A stretch of DNA of 64,000 bases from Bombyx mori (Eukaryota; Arthropoda; Insecta; Lepidoptera; Bombycidae), in the NCBI RefSeq assembly GCF_030269925.1, contig NC_085124.1:930001-994000 (forward strand), read 5' to 3'. The position numbers and the translations under genes were made by a program. Position 1 is the stretch's first letter. Each line of letters starts with the position of its first letter. Shown here in pieces: positions 53,480 to 64,000 of the stretch. The notes below the pieces were generated by a model, which did no database searches, was not told the origin of the DNA, and worked only from the letters and a program-made list of their open reading frames with translations.

Positions 53480-53629
53480 TTTATTTAATAAAAACTAACG
53501 TAAAGGTGAATTGTTAGTCAATCCATCGCATATAACCAAACCATTTATAAGCTTCTTTACATTGCCTTAAGTTCACAAACCATTTGAGAAACAAAATCTT
53601 TCGATCAACTCTCTTAAATTTTTCTTTTC

Positions 53630-53832
53630 AACTTTTTTTATGATTGAAGGATTACTGGTGGCCCGGAGGCCTTTCCAGTTTCAGCAGGACAGGTGGGCGA
53701 GCAAAGGCTCAACCAGGAGGGGTGGGATTAGGTAACAGTTTCCCGAGCGCCTCCGGAGGAGACCTTAACAACTCGAGAGCAGATGCAACTCGATGAGTTG
53801 TTAGGTCTCCTTCGGAGTCGCTCGGTGTTTTC
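53630..53832 (-). mobile_element. Family L repeat, truncated
   Basis: TTATGATTGAAGGATTACTG, GGCCCGGAGGCCTTTCC. Ends in a local inverted repeat (GAGACCTTAACAACTCGA against TCGATGAGTTGTTAGGTC). Confidence 0.65.
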
Positions 53833-54217
53833 ACCTACATTATTGTCATCATTTGGAGGACGTTTCCACTAAACCCGTTCCGTATATGGTTAAAAGTTAT
53901 AAGATCTGACTGGTTCTTTGTTGCATGCCAACGTTCGATTTGTACGAGAATTTGCCGTAGTGAATAGAACCGAATCTAATTAAGGCGACGCGACGGCCGA
54001 GGTGTGATTAATCCCAAAGGCGTGTCTTCACTCCATACCGGCATAGTTCTACTACCAACTATTTACTACCTCCCTAGTTTTAGTATTTCAAGTATTTGTG
54101 AGCTGCGGTGTCTTTAGGGTTAGTTGTTTGTTATTATGTTATGTGGGAATATCCGATATTTGGTAAATTTAAATTTCAATGATACATAATGCCATAGTGT
54201 CGGTAAATAGTAGTAAT
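53833..54217. other. No recognisable feature
   Basis: No gene or repeat recognised. Confidence 0.4.
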
Positions 54218-54372
54218 TTAAGTCATCATGGCCTAGAGGATGACATCCGGTGCATTCGTATGTAGCGATGCATGTTCGAATCCCGCAGGCGGGTGGTACC
54301 AATTTTGCAAATGAAATTCGTACTTAACAAATGTTCACGGTGAAGGAATAACATCGTGTAATAAAAATCAAA
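54218..54372 (+). mobile_element. Bm1 tRNA-like head fragment
   Basis: CATGGCCTAGAGGATGAC (A box region), GCATGTTCGAATCCCGC (B box), to GTGTAATAAAAATCAAAC, where an inverted Bm1 copy starts. Confidence 0.8.
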
Positions 54373-54743
54373 CATAGACATCTATAATGTAAATGCGCCA
54401 CCCGCCTTGAGATATAAGTTCTAAGGTCTCAGTATAGTTACAACGACACCCTTCAAACCGAAACGCATTACTGCTTCACGGCAAAAATAGGCACAGTGGT
54501 GTCACCTACTCGTGCGGACTCACAAGAGATCCCGCCACCAGTAATTACACAAACTATAATTTTGCCGGTTTGATTTTTAATACACTATGTTATTCCTTCA
54601 CTGTGTAAGTCAATCGTGAACACCTGATAAGTAAGTATTTCATTAGAAAAATTGTTACCCGCCCACGGGATTCGAACACCGTTGCATCGCTACATACGAA
54701 TGTACCGGACGTTCTATCCTTTAGGCCACGACGACTTCAAGCC
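54373..54743 (-). mobile_element. Bm1-type SINE lacking its tail
   Basis: ATAGACATCTATAATG through the complete minus-strand head at 54730 (GGCCTAAAGGATAG). The last 70 bp of the SINE and its poly(A) are missing at the junction with the plus-strand head. Confidence 0.8.
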
Positions 54744-55595
54744 TTCCACCTAGTCTGCAACTAGTGTATAAGTGACGCTTATAGAAGCGTCTTTTTGTTA
54801 TTATAAAGCTTGATTGGGATTTAGAAGTCGAGTACAAGATAAGTTTCCAAAAGAAGACCCAGAAAGTACAGACTGAAAAGTCTCTATATTAATTTCAGTC
54901 AATAAACCTTTTCGCTTTAAGCAGTTTCACATTACCTTGTTTTTCTTGAGCTGTATTTCAATTTAGTCCTTTACTTTATAAAATCGTAAAAGTTCGCCTA
55001 CCTCTGAAAGTAATCCATATCGAATTTATGGTTTATTTTTCTATTAGCTATCTAAAGATTTAACTTCTTTCTCGAAGTATTTGCTTTCTCAGAAGATTAT
55101 CTGTTAGCATTGCATTAACATTGTCTACAACTGAATTTGCTATCAAAGTCAATTCCATCGTGTTTCATTAGATAAAAGCGTAATATTATTATATGAATAT
55201 AATTTTTGTTATACACATGTATATTACAATATCACAAATAATATCTGCTTCTGAAGTAAGTTCATTAGGCAAATTGACAGTGAAAGGGAAGCTGACATGC
55301 ACCGTATTAATTAATTAAAGCAATTATGTATGTTCTATCAAAGTTACATGACGTTAAGATAGCGTTCCGAAGGAAAGTTCTAAGAGGATTTATCGTTACG
55401 GTTCAATTATTTTTATTTTAACTACGATTATTTTGTGATACAAATTTTCTACGTGTATATGAGATTTTTTAATCGTATAATTTTCAATTTTATTTCATCT
55501 TTAGAATCTACTGAGAGAGATTTTATTTTGTGACACAGTATTACTTTTACACAACTTTTATTTATTATTGATAAATATAATTGTGTACTTTTTTT
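54744..55595. other. No recognisable feature
   Basis: 850 bp of AT-rich sequence without a supported gene or repeat. Confidence 0.4.
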
Positions 55596-55832
55596 GTTTT
55601 TTCTTTTCCTACCTATGCTTGATAGCCTTAAGGAGCTATTTCAACTTCACTAACAGTGGCTCTAGCAAGAGCAGTGCTTCGCAGAATCTACCAACGGATT
55701 AGAAGCGCGACCCACTGAGAAGATCCGGCGAGAAACTCAGTGTGTAATGGGTTAATTCACTCGTCGAGTCCTTCTTTGCAAGCGACGGGTTCGACGAGGA
55801 CGGTGACCGGTGCTTGTGGTATCTAAAAGCAC
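55596..55832 (-). mobile_element. Family L repeat
   Basis: CCTACCTATGCTTGATAGCC, AAGAGCAGTGCTTCGCAG, AAGATCCGGCGAGAAACTC and GTCGAGTCCTTCTTTGC. Confidence 0.7.
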
Positions 55833-56249
55833 TGTTAATGGATCGAGAGGATCCGTAATGATGTGAAGATTGTGTACTAATATATATATTATATACATGC
55901 CTACATAGGCATCGGCTAGGCGCTAAGTGATTAGTGTCAGTTTCTCCTCGGATTCTCCACCGATTTTCTTGCTTTTAGTAGATGAAAATGTGTAGGAATC
56001 ATGTCAACTTGTGACAAAATGCTGTTAAAGTAAACTTTAAAAAAATATTTGAACATAGTAGGATCTAACATCCTATCCAACAGTATCTGAAGTAGTACGA
56101 ATTAACTTTTCATCTACACGATGAAAATAATCTTGATCCAAATCAAACTGCTAAAGTATTGAGAGTTAAAAGTACTTTTATGGTTTGAGTAGTTACGTGT
56201 ACCGCTCACAGAAACCAAAGAAAATCCAAACACAATTAAAATGAAAATG
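55833..56249. other. No recognisable feature
   Basis: No supported gene or repeat. Confidence 0.4.
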
Positions 56250-56560
56250 CGTAATACATACCAATGCCAACCTTCATTGTACTAAGACTTCTTCTTTGTC
56301 ACACCTTATCACACTGGGTGGGGTCGGCACAGCGAATTTTTCTATTCCAATCTCCTCTATCAACCGTCATCTCAACTCTCACTCCTCTCTTTCTCTCTCT
56401 CTCATATCGTCCTTCTCATGCTCCATCCATGTCTTCTTCGATCGACCTCTTCCCTCTCTACCTTGCACTACCATTTCCATAGATCTCTGAGTCACATGCA
56501 TATCCTATCTACGTATCACATGTCCATAGCACGCTAACCGTCATTATACTGCCCGTAAGT
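56250..56560 (-). mobile_element. RTE-like LINE 3' coding end, decayed
   Basis: Minus frame RGRGRSKKTWMEHEKDDMRE then stops; CT-rich on the plus strand. Same (GR)P/SKKTWM motif as at 52741. Confidence 0.6.
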
Positions 56561-56567
56561 TTTTATT

Positions 56568-56817
56568 TTATTTTATTTTCTATTGCTTAGATGGTTGGAC
56601 GAGCTCACAGCCCACCTATTGTTATGTGGTTACTGGAGCCCATAGACATCTACAACGTAAATGCGCCACTCACCTTCAGATACAAGTTCTAAGGTCTCAG
56701 TATAGTTACAAAGGCTGCCCCTCCTTTCAAACCGAAACGCATTACTGCTTCACGGTAGAAATAGGCGGGGTGGTGGTACCTACCCGTGCGGACTCACAAG
56801 AGGACCTACCACCAGTA
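56568..56817 (-). mobile_element. Bm1-type SINE, 5'-truncated
   Basis: TATTGCTTAGATGGTTGGACG through ACCTACCACCAGTAA. Confidence 0.85.
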
Positions 56818-57254
56818 AAGAAGAATCAGCTAGAACTGTAATTTTCAATTAAAAGCAACGAAAATCTCACAATTCCAGACGAAAATAATAAAATAATGGA
56901 CATACATAGTAATTATGACAAGGAACATTCAAAACCAAAATTTCCAGATAATCTGACACATTGATACGCGCTATTTGCTCACCCTCAGAGGCAATCACAA
57001 GTGCCATTAAATCAATTAAATTGTTATTAAACAGAATTTGATGTGTAACTTACTATAATATTTTGTTTTATGTATTAGAAGCGACATAATATATTAGACT
57101 ATCAAATGAAAACAAAAGTCATTTCTGATCACATCAATGTAGACTTACGATTAGGCACCTCAGTTGATTCGGTAATTTAACACCAGGCAACCTATGTAGT
57201 CGTTCATTATCTCAGTAATAAAAAAACCATTTCTAACATCATATAATTGAAAAT
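56818..57254. other. No recognisable feature
   Basis: No supported gene or repeat. Confidence 0.4.
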
Positions 57255-57510
57255 TTTAAAATTTACTGGTGGCAGGACCTCTTGTGAGTCCGCGCGGGTA
57301 GCTACTACCACCCTGCCTATTTCAGTCGTGAAGCAGTAATGCGTTTCGGTTTGAAGGGTGGGGCAGCCGTTGTAACTATACTTGAGATCTTAGAACTTAT
57401 ATCTCAAGGTGGGTGGCGCATTTACGTCGTAGATGTTTATGGGCTCCAGTAACCACTTAACACCAGGTAGGCTGTGAGCTCGTCAACCCATCTAAGCATT
57501 AAAAAAATAT
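57255..57510 (+). mobile_element. Bm1-type SINE, 5'-truncated
   Basis: TTTACTGGTGGCAGGACC through CATCTAAGCATTAAAAAAAT. Confidence 0.85.
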
Positions 57511-57799
57511 TAATATAATATTTACAGCAAAAAACCCACTGTGTTGACTCAGAAAACGTTCTAAGATGACGACACATTCGCGGCCTTGGCGAGCTCAGAG
57601 CATCGCTTACTGTCATAAGATCAAAAAGCATCAGCCATCTCAAAGCTCGCGAAAGTGATTGAGAACTTTGAAAAGACGCTACGAAACTTGAGTCGTTATT
57701 AAACACTCCATTTACCGCGTTTTTAGGGTTCCCCATAAAGGTTGAGAAGCTTGGTACTGCAATATATTTTACTGTTAAAAATGAATTCTTATACTTTTT

Positions 57800-58515
57800 T
57801 TAGAGAAGGCATTACAGGTGGCTGGAGGCTTTTACAGTACAGTTACAGTACAGTTACAGAACAGTTACAGCACAGTTACAGTGCAGTTACAGTACAGTTA
57901 CAGTACATTTACAGTACATTTACAGTACATTTACAGTACATTTACAGTACATTTACAGTAAAGTTACAGTTACAGTACAGTTACAGTGCAGTTACAGTGC
58001 CGTTACAGTGCAGTTACAGTGCAGTTACAGTGCAGTTACAGTGCAGTTACAGTGCAGTTACAGTGCAGTTACAGTGCAGTTACAGTGAAGTTACAGTGCA
58101 GTTACAGTACAGTTACAGTACAGTTACAGTACAGTTACAGTGCAGTTACAGTACAGTTACAGTGCAGTTACAGTGCAGTTACAGTACAGTATAGTTACAG
58201 TACAGCTACAGTACAATACCAAGAGAGTGAAAAGGAGATCAGCCAGAAAGGGTGAGATTTGCTAACAAATACCCGAGCGCCTCCGAACTAACAGCTCAAA
58301 GGCAGCTGCTTCGCGAATGCATCTACTACAGTATTGAAATCGCGACCCGCTTAGAAAATCCGGCGAGCAACTCACCGAGATGATGTAGGGGTTGGGTTTC
58401 TCGTCGAACTCTTTGAATAGTTCGACGAGTATCAGGGTCGCTAAGTCTGCTACTAGTGCTCGAGTTACAGACGTCAAACTTGCAATGGCAATGTTAGTGG
58501 GTCAGATGGATCCGT
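57800..58515 (-). mobile_element. Family L repeat containing a minisatellite
   Basis: AGGCATTACAGGTGGCTGGAG corresponds to the ATTACTGGTGGCCCGGAG start of the family. After the minisatellite, GGGTGAGATTTGCTAAC, GAAATCGCGACCCGC and AGATGGATCCGTAAGGACG complete a long copy. Confidence 0.7.
57831..58215. repeat. 11-bp minisatellite, about 34 units
   Basis: Tandem AGTTACAGTRC units (R = A or G, with occasional CATTTACAGTA variants). Because 11 is not a multiple of 3, it translates in every frame as an 11-residue repeat, giving the spurious frames at 57742-58194 and 57986-58255. Confidence 0.95.
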
Positions 58516-58699
58516 AAGGACGTGCCTAAGGTATTAATAGTGACTGAATCAAGCCAGCGTCAGGAAGAGTATAAGGAGGGGATCAACGGGATCTCTTTGG
58601 TGGTGAAGATTTGGCTACTGGAGCGACATGACAGTGTTATAATGACCACCTATTCGCAAAATACGTGTTTAATCCCCTCTGCAGTTAAGGATGCTTGCT

Positions 58700-58915
58700 T
58701 CACTTAGAGCGCCCATAGACACAGCCCACTGAGTTTCTCGCCGGATCTTCTCTCAGTGGGTCGCGTTTCCGATCTGGTGGTAGATTCTGCGAAGTACTAC
58801 TCTTGCTAAGGCCAGTGTTAGCAACACTCCGGTTTGAGCCCCGTGAGCTCGCCTACACGTCGAGGAGAAGCTGAGATAGCTCTCAAGGCTATCAGCATAG
58901 GTATGAAAAGAAAAA
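58700..58915 (+). mobile_element. Family L repeat
   Basis: CACTGAGTTTCTCGCCGG, GTGGTAGATTCTGCGAAG, GGCTATCAGCATAGGTATG. Confidence 0.7.
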
Positions 58916-58999
58916 AAAGGTAAGGTGTCATAGAAAAAATCATTAAACTCGTAATAGTTTTTTTATTTATAATTTTTTTTCCTCATCTATTCGCTTGTA

Positions 59000-59175
59000 G
59001 TCTAAAATGCTATTCCAGCTACGCTGGGACGGGTGGGTGAGCTCGCGAGCTGAACCTGAGAAAATTGGCTAACACTAGCCCTAGCAAGAGCAGTGCTTCG
59101 CAGAATCTACCACCGGATCGGAATCGCGACCCACTAAGAAGATCCGGCGAGAAACTCAGTGGGCTGTGGCTGTGG
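59000..59175 (-). mobile_element. Family L repeat, truncated
   Basis: GAAAATTGGCTAACACTAGCC, GATCGGAATCGCGACCC, CGGCGAGAAACTCAGTGGGC. Inverted relative to the copy at 58700. Confidence 0.7.
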
Positions 59176-59521
59176 GTATTTGTAACGTGTATCGATGTAG
59201 GGAACCACACATATTCCATCGATCCACTACATCCGCACTGTATGGCGAACCGCGCTTACATTATTTGAATAAAACATTTTTTTCCGTGCAAACATCATGC
59301 CCGTGTTTTGCATCGCCTCAATAATTCATTTATGCAAATATATCGGCGACGTACTGAATGTTTGTTGGTATTTTGGCTAAACGTGTAATTGTGAATGAAC
59401 ATGGCCTATTTTTAACAGGGACAGGCGAACTGACAACCAGCTTTTCAGTGGCCTTTTGAATCCTAGATAGATACGACAGCGAAACCAGAGTTTCTCGTTT
59501 GAAGAAAGCAATCGCATACGG

Positions 59522-59524
<3 letters not shown>

Positions 59525-59589
<65 letters not shown>
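59525..59589 (-). repeat. 65-nt poly(A) tail of retrotransposon
   Basis: Uninterrupted run of 65 T on the plus strand at the 3' end of the element. Confidence 0.95.
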
Positions 59590-59993
59590 CCACAGGAGAA
59601 AATCGCCGGATCCCCACCCGCGCGGCAGGTGGGGTATGTGGGAGTTGAACCTCACTAAAAACTCCTGCCGCTCACAACCGGCGCCCTACCTCGGACCGGG
59701 CCGGAGCCCAGTCGGGGCTATTGAAACGGCGGGACAGGGTTGACGCAGAGCACATTACATCCATCCCACCGTCCCACGGACGCCGGACCGGTGGCCGCCA
59801 GCGAAACGACCACCGGTTCCCTCGTTCAGCGGGCCGAGAGCCCGCTTTGATGGCGCCGCGTTACACCTTCCCCCAGAGCGGTCGGGGGAACGCGGTCTAC
59901 CATCACCCGGCTTCCTATTGCGGGTGAGCGTGCAGAGCACGCCACCCCTCGTCTGGGTCCCTCCCCGCACAAAACGGGTGGGACCCCTAGCTC

Positions 59994-62900
59994 TTAGGGG
60001 GCCAGGTCACGGATACGACCCCGGTCCCGACCCCCTGCTCGGCGGCGGCGGGTTTCTGCGTAGTGAGGAGAGCTTTCCCTCACTCGCCCCGCCGCCTCCT
60101 TCTGCGAGATGGTGCACTCGCAGAAGTCAAGCATAGCCTTCCATGACTCATCGCTGCCAAGCATCGACGCCACGACGCCAGGCAGCGACAAGTCAGGTCC
60201 TATCTTTGCGACCAGGACACGGCGCTGCACCTCCCAAGCGGGGCAGACAGCGAGCGTATGCTCCGCCGTGTCCAGGTCGTGTCCACAATGGTGACACCTC
60301 GTCGTCGGCTCAGCCCCTATCCGGCGCAGGTACTTCCCGAAGCATCCGTGCCCGGTCAGCACCTGCACCAGACGAAAGGTGAGACGTCCCTCGCCACGAT
60401 TCACCCAGTCATCAAAGACCGGGTAAACCGCCTCGACGGTCCGTAGCCCCCACGTGGGGTTGGCCAATCGCCTCGACCACGACTCGAGCACGGACCGCCG
60501 AGAATGGGCCTTCCGCGCCCGCAGCTCACTCTCGGGGACACGCGCCACGCCCCGAGCACGAAGCTCGCTGCGCCACCGATAGTCGGCAGCGAGCGACTCC
60601 GCCTCCAGCTCCCATGGCGGCGTCCCCGCCAAAACACACGCCGCCTCGAAGGAGACGGTGCGATATCCGCGGATGACCCTGATGGCAACGGTGCGCTGCG
60701 GCCGGCGCAAGAACCGAGCCATAGTGGCCCGGTTGCGCGGCTCAGCCCACACAGGTGCACCGTACAGGGCCATCGATCGCACCACCCCCGCGTAGAGACG
60801 GCGCACAACCTGATCCGGTCCCCCAATATTCGGGAGCAGCCGGCTCAAAGAACCGGCCGTCCCCATCAATCGGGGGACCAGCTCCGCAAAGTGAGCACGA
60901 AAGGCCCACCGGCTGTCCAACACGAGGCCGAGGTACTTCAACTGCACCCCGACCCCTATCCGGACGCCTCCAACCACGATGTGGGTGTCAACGGGTGGCG
61001 CCCTCCGCGGCCCGTGAAACCACAGAGCCTCGGATTTATTGAGCGCCACGTCGAGACCCAGCCTCCTTATCCTTCCGACGACGAGGGCCACTCCCGCTGT
61101 GGCGAGACGGGCAGACTCCCTAAAATCATCCCCCCGGGCCACGACCAACGTGTCGTCCGCGTAACAAATAACGCGGAGGCCCGGGAGGAGGGCGCCCCTC
61201 AGCACCCAGTCGTGCCCGATATTCCACAAGAGGGGGCCGAGAACCGACCCCTGCGGAACACCACGCACGACCGGAAAACGATGAAGGGTCCCACCGTACC
61301 CGGTACATACGACCGACCTGGCCCCCAAATAGGACCCAACCAGCCGGCGGAGGTAGAGGGGCACTCCATGCCTCTCCAGTGCCCCCCCTATCACGGTCCA
61401 GGGCAGAGTGTTAAATGCGTTGGCGATGTCAAGAGACACCGCCAGCGCCACCCCACCCCGAGAAACGGCCTCGTCCGAGAGGGACCGCACGCGAAGAATT
61501 GCATCCACGGTCGAACGGCCCTCCCGGAAGCCGTACTGCTCCGCCGACAGGTCAGGCCCCACCCCGACCAGGTGCCGAACGATGCGGGCAGCCAGAATAC
61601 GTTCCAGCAATTTTCCCGCCTCGTCCAGCAGCACGATAGGACGATACCCGGCGGCTGTATCCACCGGGCGCCCCTCCTTCCTCAACAACACAAGTCTACC
61701 CGTCCGCCAGAGCGACGGAAACCGTCCCGACTCCAAGCAGCCATTATATAGCTCAAGGAGCCGGTCCCCCAGGGCACCGAGGGCCAAGGCCAATACCCGG
61801 CCGTGGACTCCGTCCGGGCCGGGGGCCGTGTCTTTCGCAGTCATCTTGACAACGGCCACCCGGAGCTCTGCCTCGGTAATACGAGGCACCTCAGCAGGAG
61901 CTTGGCCGTCGACGGTGTCAGACGGCCCGCCCATAGCGGGAGGGACAAAACCCTCCCGCTCCTGCGGGAACAACGCCGAAACGATGTCCCGCAGCTGCTG
62001 GGGCTGGAGACGCTCAGTCATAGAGGGGGCCCACGGGCGCAACTTGCCGCGTACCAATTTGTATGGGCTCCCCCACGGATCCGCTTCGAGCGCCTCCAAG
62101 AGTCTCTCCATGTTCTGCTCCTTGGCCCGCCTGATGGCCAGCCGCAGGGCGTCCTTCGCAGCGCGATATTCGCGGTGCAGCCGAGCTTCCTCCTCCGCGA
62201 ACGCGACGGGCTCGTCGCGCCGCAGGCGGCGGCGACGGCGGTGTCTAGTGCACCGGTGGCTCGCCCGAATGGAGACCGCACGCAGTCTTGCAATTTCGGG
62301 CGACCACCAGGGCGACTGTCGCCGTCCAGAGTGCCGAGAGCCGACCCGGGGCATCGAGGCATCACATATGCGGTGCATCGCGCCCCGGAACCATTCGGCC
62401 TCGGTTTCCACATCGACAGGTTGTGGGCGCTTGGGCGCCCACGCCGCCACCATAGAGGCCTCCACCAGGAGCTCCCTGTTCAGGAGCTTCAGTGCCCACC
62501 TAGGGAATGACCGGGATGCACTCTGCGGGGGGTCAACCCCGCGGGCACCTGCAGCCGGCGTCGGCGCAGGGGCAGAAAGATCGTACCGGATATACCGGTG
62601 ATCGGACAACGATTCCGCCCCCACCACCACTCTCCAGCCGAGGATGCGCCGCGCGACGGGCGAGCTCGCGAACGTCAAGTCCACGATAGACTCGCCCGTC
62701 CACCGCACGCAAGTCGCGATCGAGCCCCTATTAACGATACAGAGACCGACCGCGACCGCCCACTCCTCCAGCAGCCTACCACGAGCGTCCGTGAATGGGG
62801 AACCCCAAGCGACAGACTTCGCATTGAAGTCCCCCGCCAGTATCACTGAACGGGGAGCGAGGTGACGAGCGATCACCTCTAGCCCGTCCAGGAACCGCTC

Positions 62901-63209
62901 GAACTCGACGGTAGGCCGATTCGGAGAAAAGTACACCCCGATCACGACGATATTTTCTAACTGTACCGCGACGATCCCGGGGCCCCTGGTCACCATCGCC
63001 AGGGGGGGGACCATCGCGGTTCTTCTGATATGTATGGCCGCCAAGCCATCAACGTCCCCAAACCAACAGTCATCCGCTGGGGGAACGAAGTATGGCTCGG
63101 CGACCACAGCCACGTCAATTGACCACTCCGCCATGGTCTGGAGCAACATGTCCTGAGCCCCAGCGGAGTGGTTCAAGTTTCCCTGCAGGAAGCGATAGGT
63201 GTGATCCAT
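59994..63209 (-). CDS. R1-clade ORF2: endonuclease/reverse transcriptase
   Basis: 1071 residues, fully open. Endonuclease: Asn11 (QGNLNHS), Glu38 (VAEPYF), Asp127/Asn129 (AGDFNAKS) and SDH at 202-204. Reverse transcriptase: GPDGVHGR, YRPIVLLDEAGKLLE, EQYGFREGRST, SLDIANAFN, GVPQGSVLGP and ICYADD (Asp685/686). C-terminal CHHCGHDLDTAEHTLAVC zinc motif at about 970-990. It functions in target-primed reverse transcription of its own RNA. The start ATG overlaps the expected ORF1 stop (TAATG). It carries a slightly longer C-terminus than the first element (ESSPHYAETRRRR in place of DAQARRRR). Nothing in the sequence marks it as inactive. Confidence 0.93.
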   Translation of the reverse strand: MDHTYRFLQGNLNHSAGAQDMLLQTMAEWSIDVAVVAEPYFVPPADDCWFGDVDGLAAIHIRRTAMVPPLAMVTRGPGIVAVQLENIVVIGVYFSPNRPTVEFERFLDGLEVIARHLAPRSVILAGDFNAKSVAWGSPFTDARGRLLEEWAVAVGLCIVNRGSIATCVRWTGESIVDLTFASSPVARRILGWRVVVGAESLSDHRYIRYDLSAPAPTPAAGARGVDPPQSASRSFPRWALKLLNRELLVEASMVAAWAPKRPQPVDVETEAEWFRGAMHRICDASMPRVGSRHSGRRQSPWWSPEIARLRAVSIRASHRCTRHRRRRRLRRDEPVAFAEEEARLHREYRAAKDALRLAIRRAKEQNMERLLEALEADPWGSPYKLVRGKLRPWAPSMTERLQPQQLRDIVSALFPQEREGFVPPAMGGPSDTVDGQAPAEVPRITEAELRVAVVKMTAKDTAPGPDGVHGRVLALALGALGDRLLELYNGCLESGRFPSLWRTGRLVLLRKEGRPVDTAAGYRPIVLLDEAGKLLERILAARIVRHLVGVGPDLSAEQYGFREGRSTVDAILRVRSLSDEAVSRGGVALAVSLDIANAFNTLPWTVIGGALERHGVPLYLRRLVGSYLGARSVVCTGYGGTLHRFPVVRGVPQGSVLGPLLWNIGHDWVLRGALLPGLRVICYADDTLVVARGDDFRESARLATAGVALVVGRIRRLGLDVALNKSEALWFHGPRRAPPVDTHIVVGGVRIGVGVQLKYLGLVLDSRWAFRAHFAELVPRLMGTAGSLSRLLPNIGGPDQVVRRLYAGVVRSMALYGAPVWAEPRNRATMARFLRRPQRTVAIRVIRGYRTVSFEAACVLAGTPPWELEAESLAADYRWRSELRARGVARVPESELRARKAHSRRSVLESWSRRLANPTWGLRTVEAVYPVFDDWVNRGEGRLTFRLVQVLTGHGCFGKYLRRIGAEPTTRCHHCGHDLDTAEHTLAVCPAWEVQRRVLVAKIGPDLSLPGVVASMLGSDESWKAMLDFCECTISQKEAAGRVRESSPHYAETRRRRAGGRDRGRIRDLAP

Positions 63210-64000
63210 TAAGACTGAACCACATCCATCGCTCCCCCCCTACTCCATTGCCCCCGCTATCGGGCGCGAACGCCTCAGCGGGGGACAAAGTGCCGGCCGG
63301 TGCTCCCCCGGCCAACCGCTTCTTTTGACGCCGCTTAGCTTGGCGGCGCCGATTTCGTTCAGCATTCTTGCTGGCCGGAGGGCAGGCCTTGCCCCCGGCC
63401 CGGTGGTCAGCCTTGCGCCCGGCCGCCGCACATAATAAGCAGTGCGGCGCAGCCGAGCACACGGCCGCCTTGTGTCCCGGCTGACCACAGCGAAAGCACA
63501 ATCCGCTGCGGTCAACGGCACTCGCGCATTTAGCAAGGCAGTGCCCAGTGCTGAAGCATCTGAGGCACCGCCAGGCGCGTGGTTCGAGAAGGCGCACGCG
63601 GGCCGCTATCCAGCCCACGCGCAACCTGCCCGGTTCCCCCGACGGTCTCCCGGGCGGAGGAGCAGCCAAGGAGGTGGCCGCCTCTACCGGGCAACGCACC
63701 CAAATAGAGCCAGCCCCGGTATAACCGAGGCGCAGCTCGCCTACGGTTATATTCTCCAGGGCGCAGTTGCCCCGGGCGGCAATAGCCGCCGCCACCTCAT
63801 CCTTAGTGGTGCAGTCGTCCAGGCCGGTCACTCTCAATTCAGCCATTTTGACCGGCCTGTGCACTCGAACCTCCTCCTCAGGCAGAACCGTACGGAGCTT
63901 CGCCGCCAGACGCTCCGCGATGCCGGAACTATCGGCACCGGGACACTCTAGTAGCTTGGCCCCATTGGCCGTCAGCCTACAGCGGAGGCCCTCCCCCGCC
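63209..64000 (-). CDS. R1-clade ORF1 C-terminal part, one-base shift near end
   Basis: Partial: continues beyond the window. The frame includes NGAKLLECPGADSSG, RPVKMAELRVTGLDDCTTKD and three CCHC knuckles (CLRCFSTGHCLAKC, CFRCGQPGHKAAVC and CLLCAAAGRKADHRAGGKAC). Near 63236 a run of seven Gs (minus strand) shifts the frame, so it misses the DVVQS-TAA end seen in the sister element and would read on to 63115. One G fewer restores the TAATG junction at 63207-63211. This is either a real frameshift or an assembly error in the homopolymer. Confidence 0.8.

Larger units (their letters stand above)
59525..64000 (-). mobile_element. Second R1-clade retrotransposon, cut by window edge
   Basis: Same organisation as the element at 33400: poly(A) (65 Ts, 59525-59589), 3' UTR to 59993, ORF2, TAATG-type junction, then the end of ORF1 running past base 64000. 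Its proteins are clearly related to, but distinct from, those of the first element. The long tail suggests a young insertion. Confidence 0.9.

Noticed and set aside
57742..58255. Repetitive protein frames of 150 and 89 codons
   Set aside because: They are translations of an 11-bp minisatellite, which stays open in several frames by chance.
59330..59655. Lysine-rich frames (minus strand)
   Set aside because: They read through the poly(A) tail of the R1-clade element.

Overview
The window is eukaryotic and almost certainly lepidopteran; Bombyx mori or a close relative fits best. It has an AT-rich background, more than 20 copies of a tRNA-headed SINE that matches the silkworm Bm1 type, a DD37D (maT/Bmmar1-like) mariner, several non-autonomous Helitrons ending in CTAG, and R1-clade non-LTR retrotransposons. 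Host genes are split into short exons with GT..AG borders. Nothing prokaryotic (operons, CRISPR) is present. Family names come from recognition only, since no database was searched.

Layout. 1-15187: a small uncharacterised three-exon gene (10395-13740, plus strand, predicted secreted protein of about 344 aa) lies between two long, nearly identical inverted arms (1-1445 and 13863-15187). The space between the arms is full of a mariner, Bm1 SINEs, Helitrons and LINE tails. 16910-31680 (minus strand): an aldehyde-oxidase/xanthine-dehydrogenase-type molybdo-flavoenzyme gene. I could place 14 exons with matching phases: both [2Fe-2S] domains, the FAD domain and the first part of the molybdopterin domain. 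It lacks its first short exon, a block of exons between exons 13 and 14, and the C-terminus, so it is probably a decaying aldehyde oxidase copy. Its introns hold mariner, Helitron, SINE and R1-clade debris.

33400-40229 (minus): a full-length R1-clade retrotransposon with a 12-bp target site duplication, a gag-like ORF1 with three CCHC knuckles, an ORF2 with endonuclease and reverse transcriptase, a TAATG stop/start junction and a poly(A) tail. A second, related element starts at 59525 and runs off the right edge. 40490-41955: the 5' part of a jockey-clade element. 41956-59500: no host gene recognised; this stretch is layered repeats, including a pogo element nested in a foldback-type element, a 340-bp tandem dimer, inverted SINE pairs and an 11-bp minisatellite. 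Apart from the two host genes, the coding content is selfish DNA, and the nesting order gives a relative insertion history.
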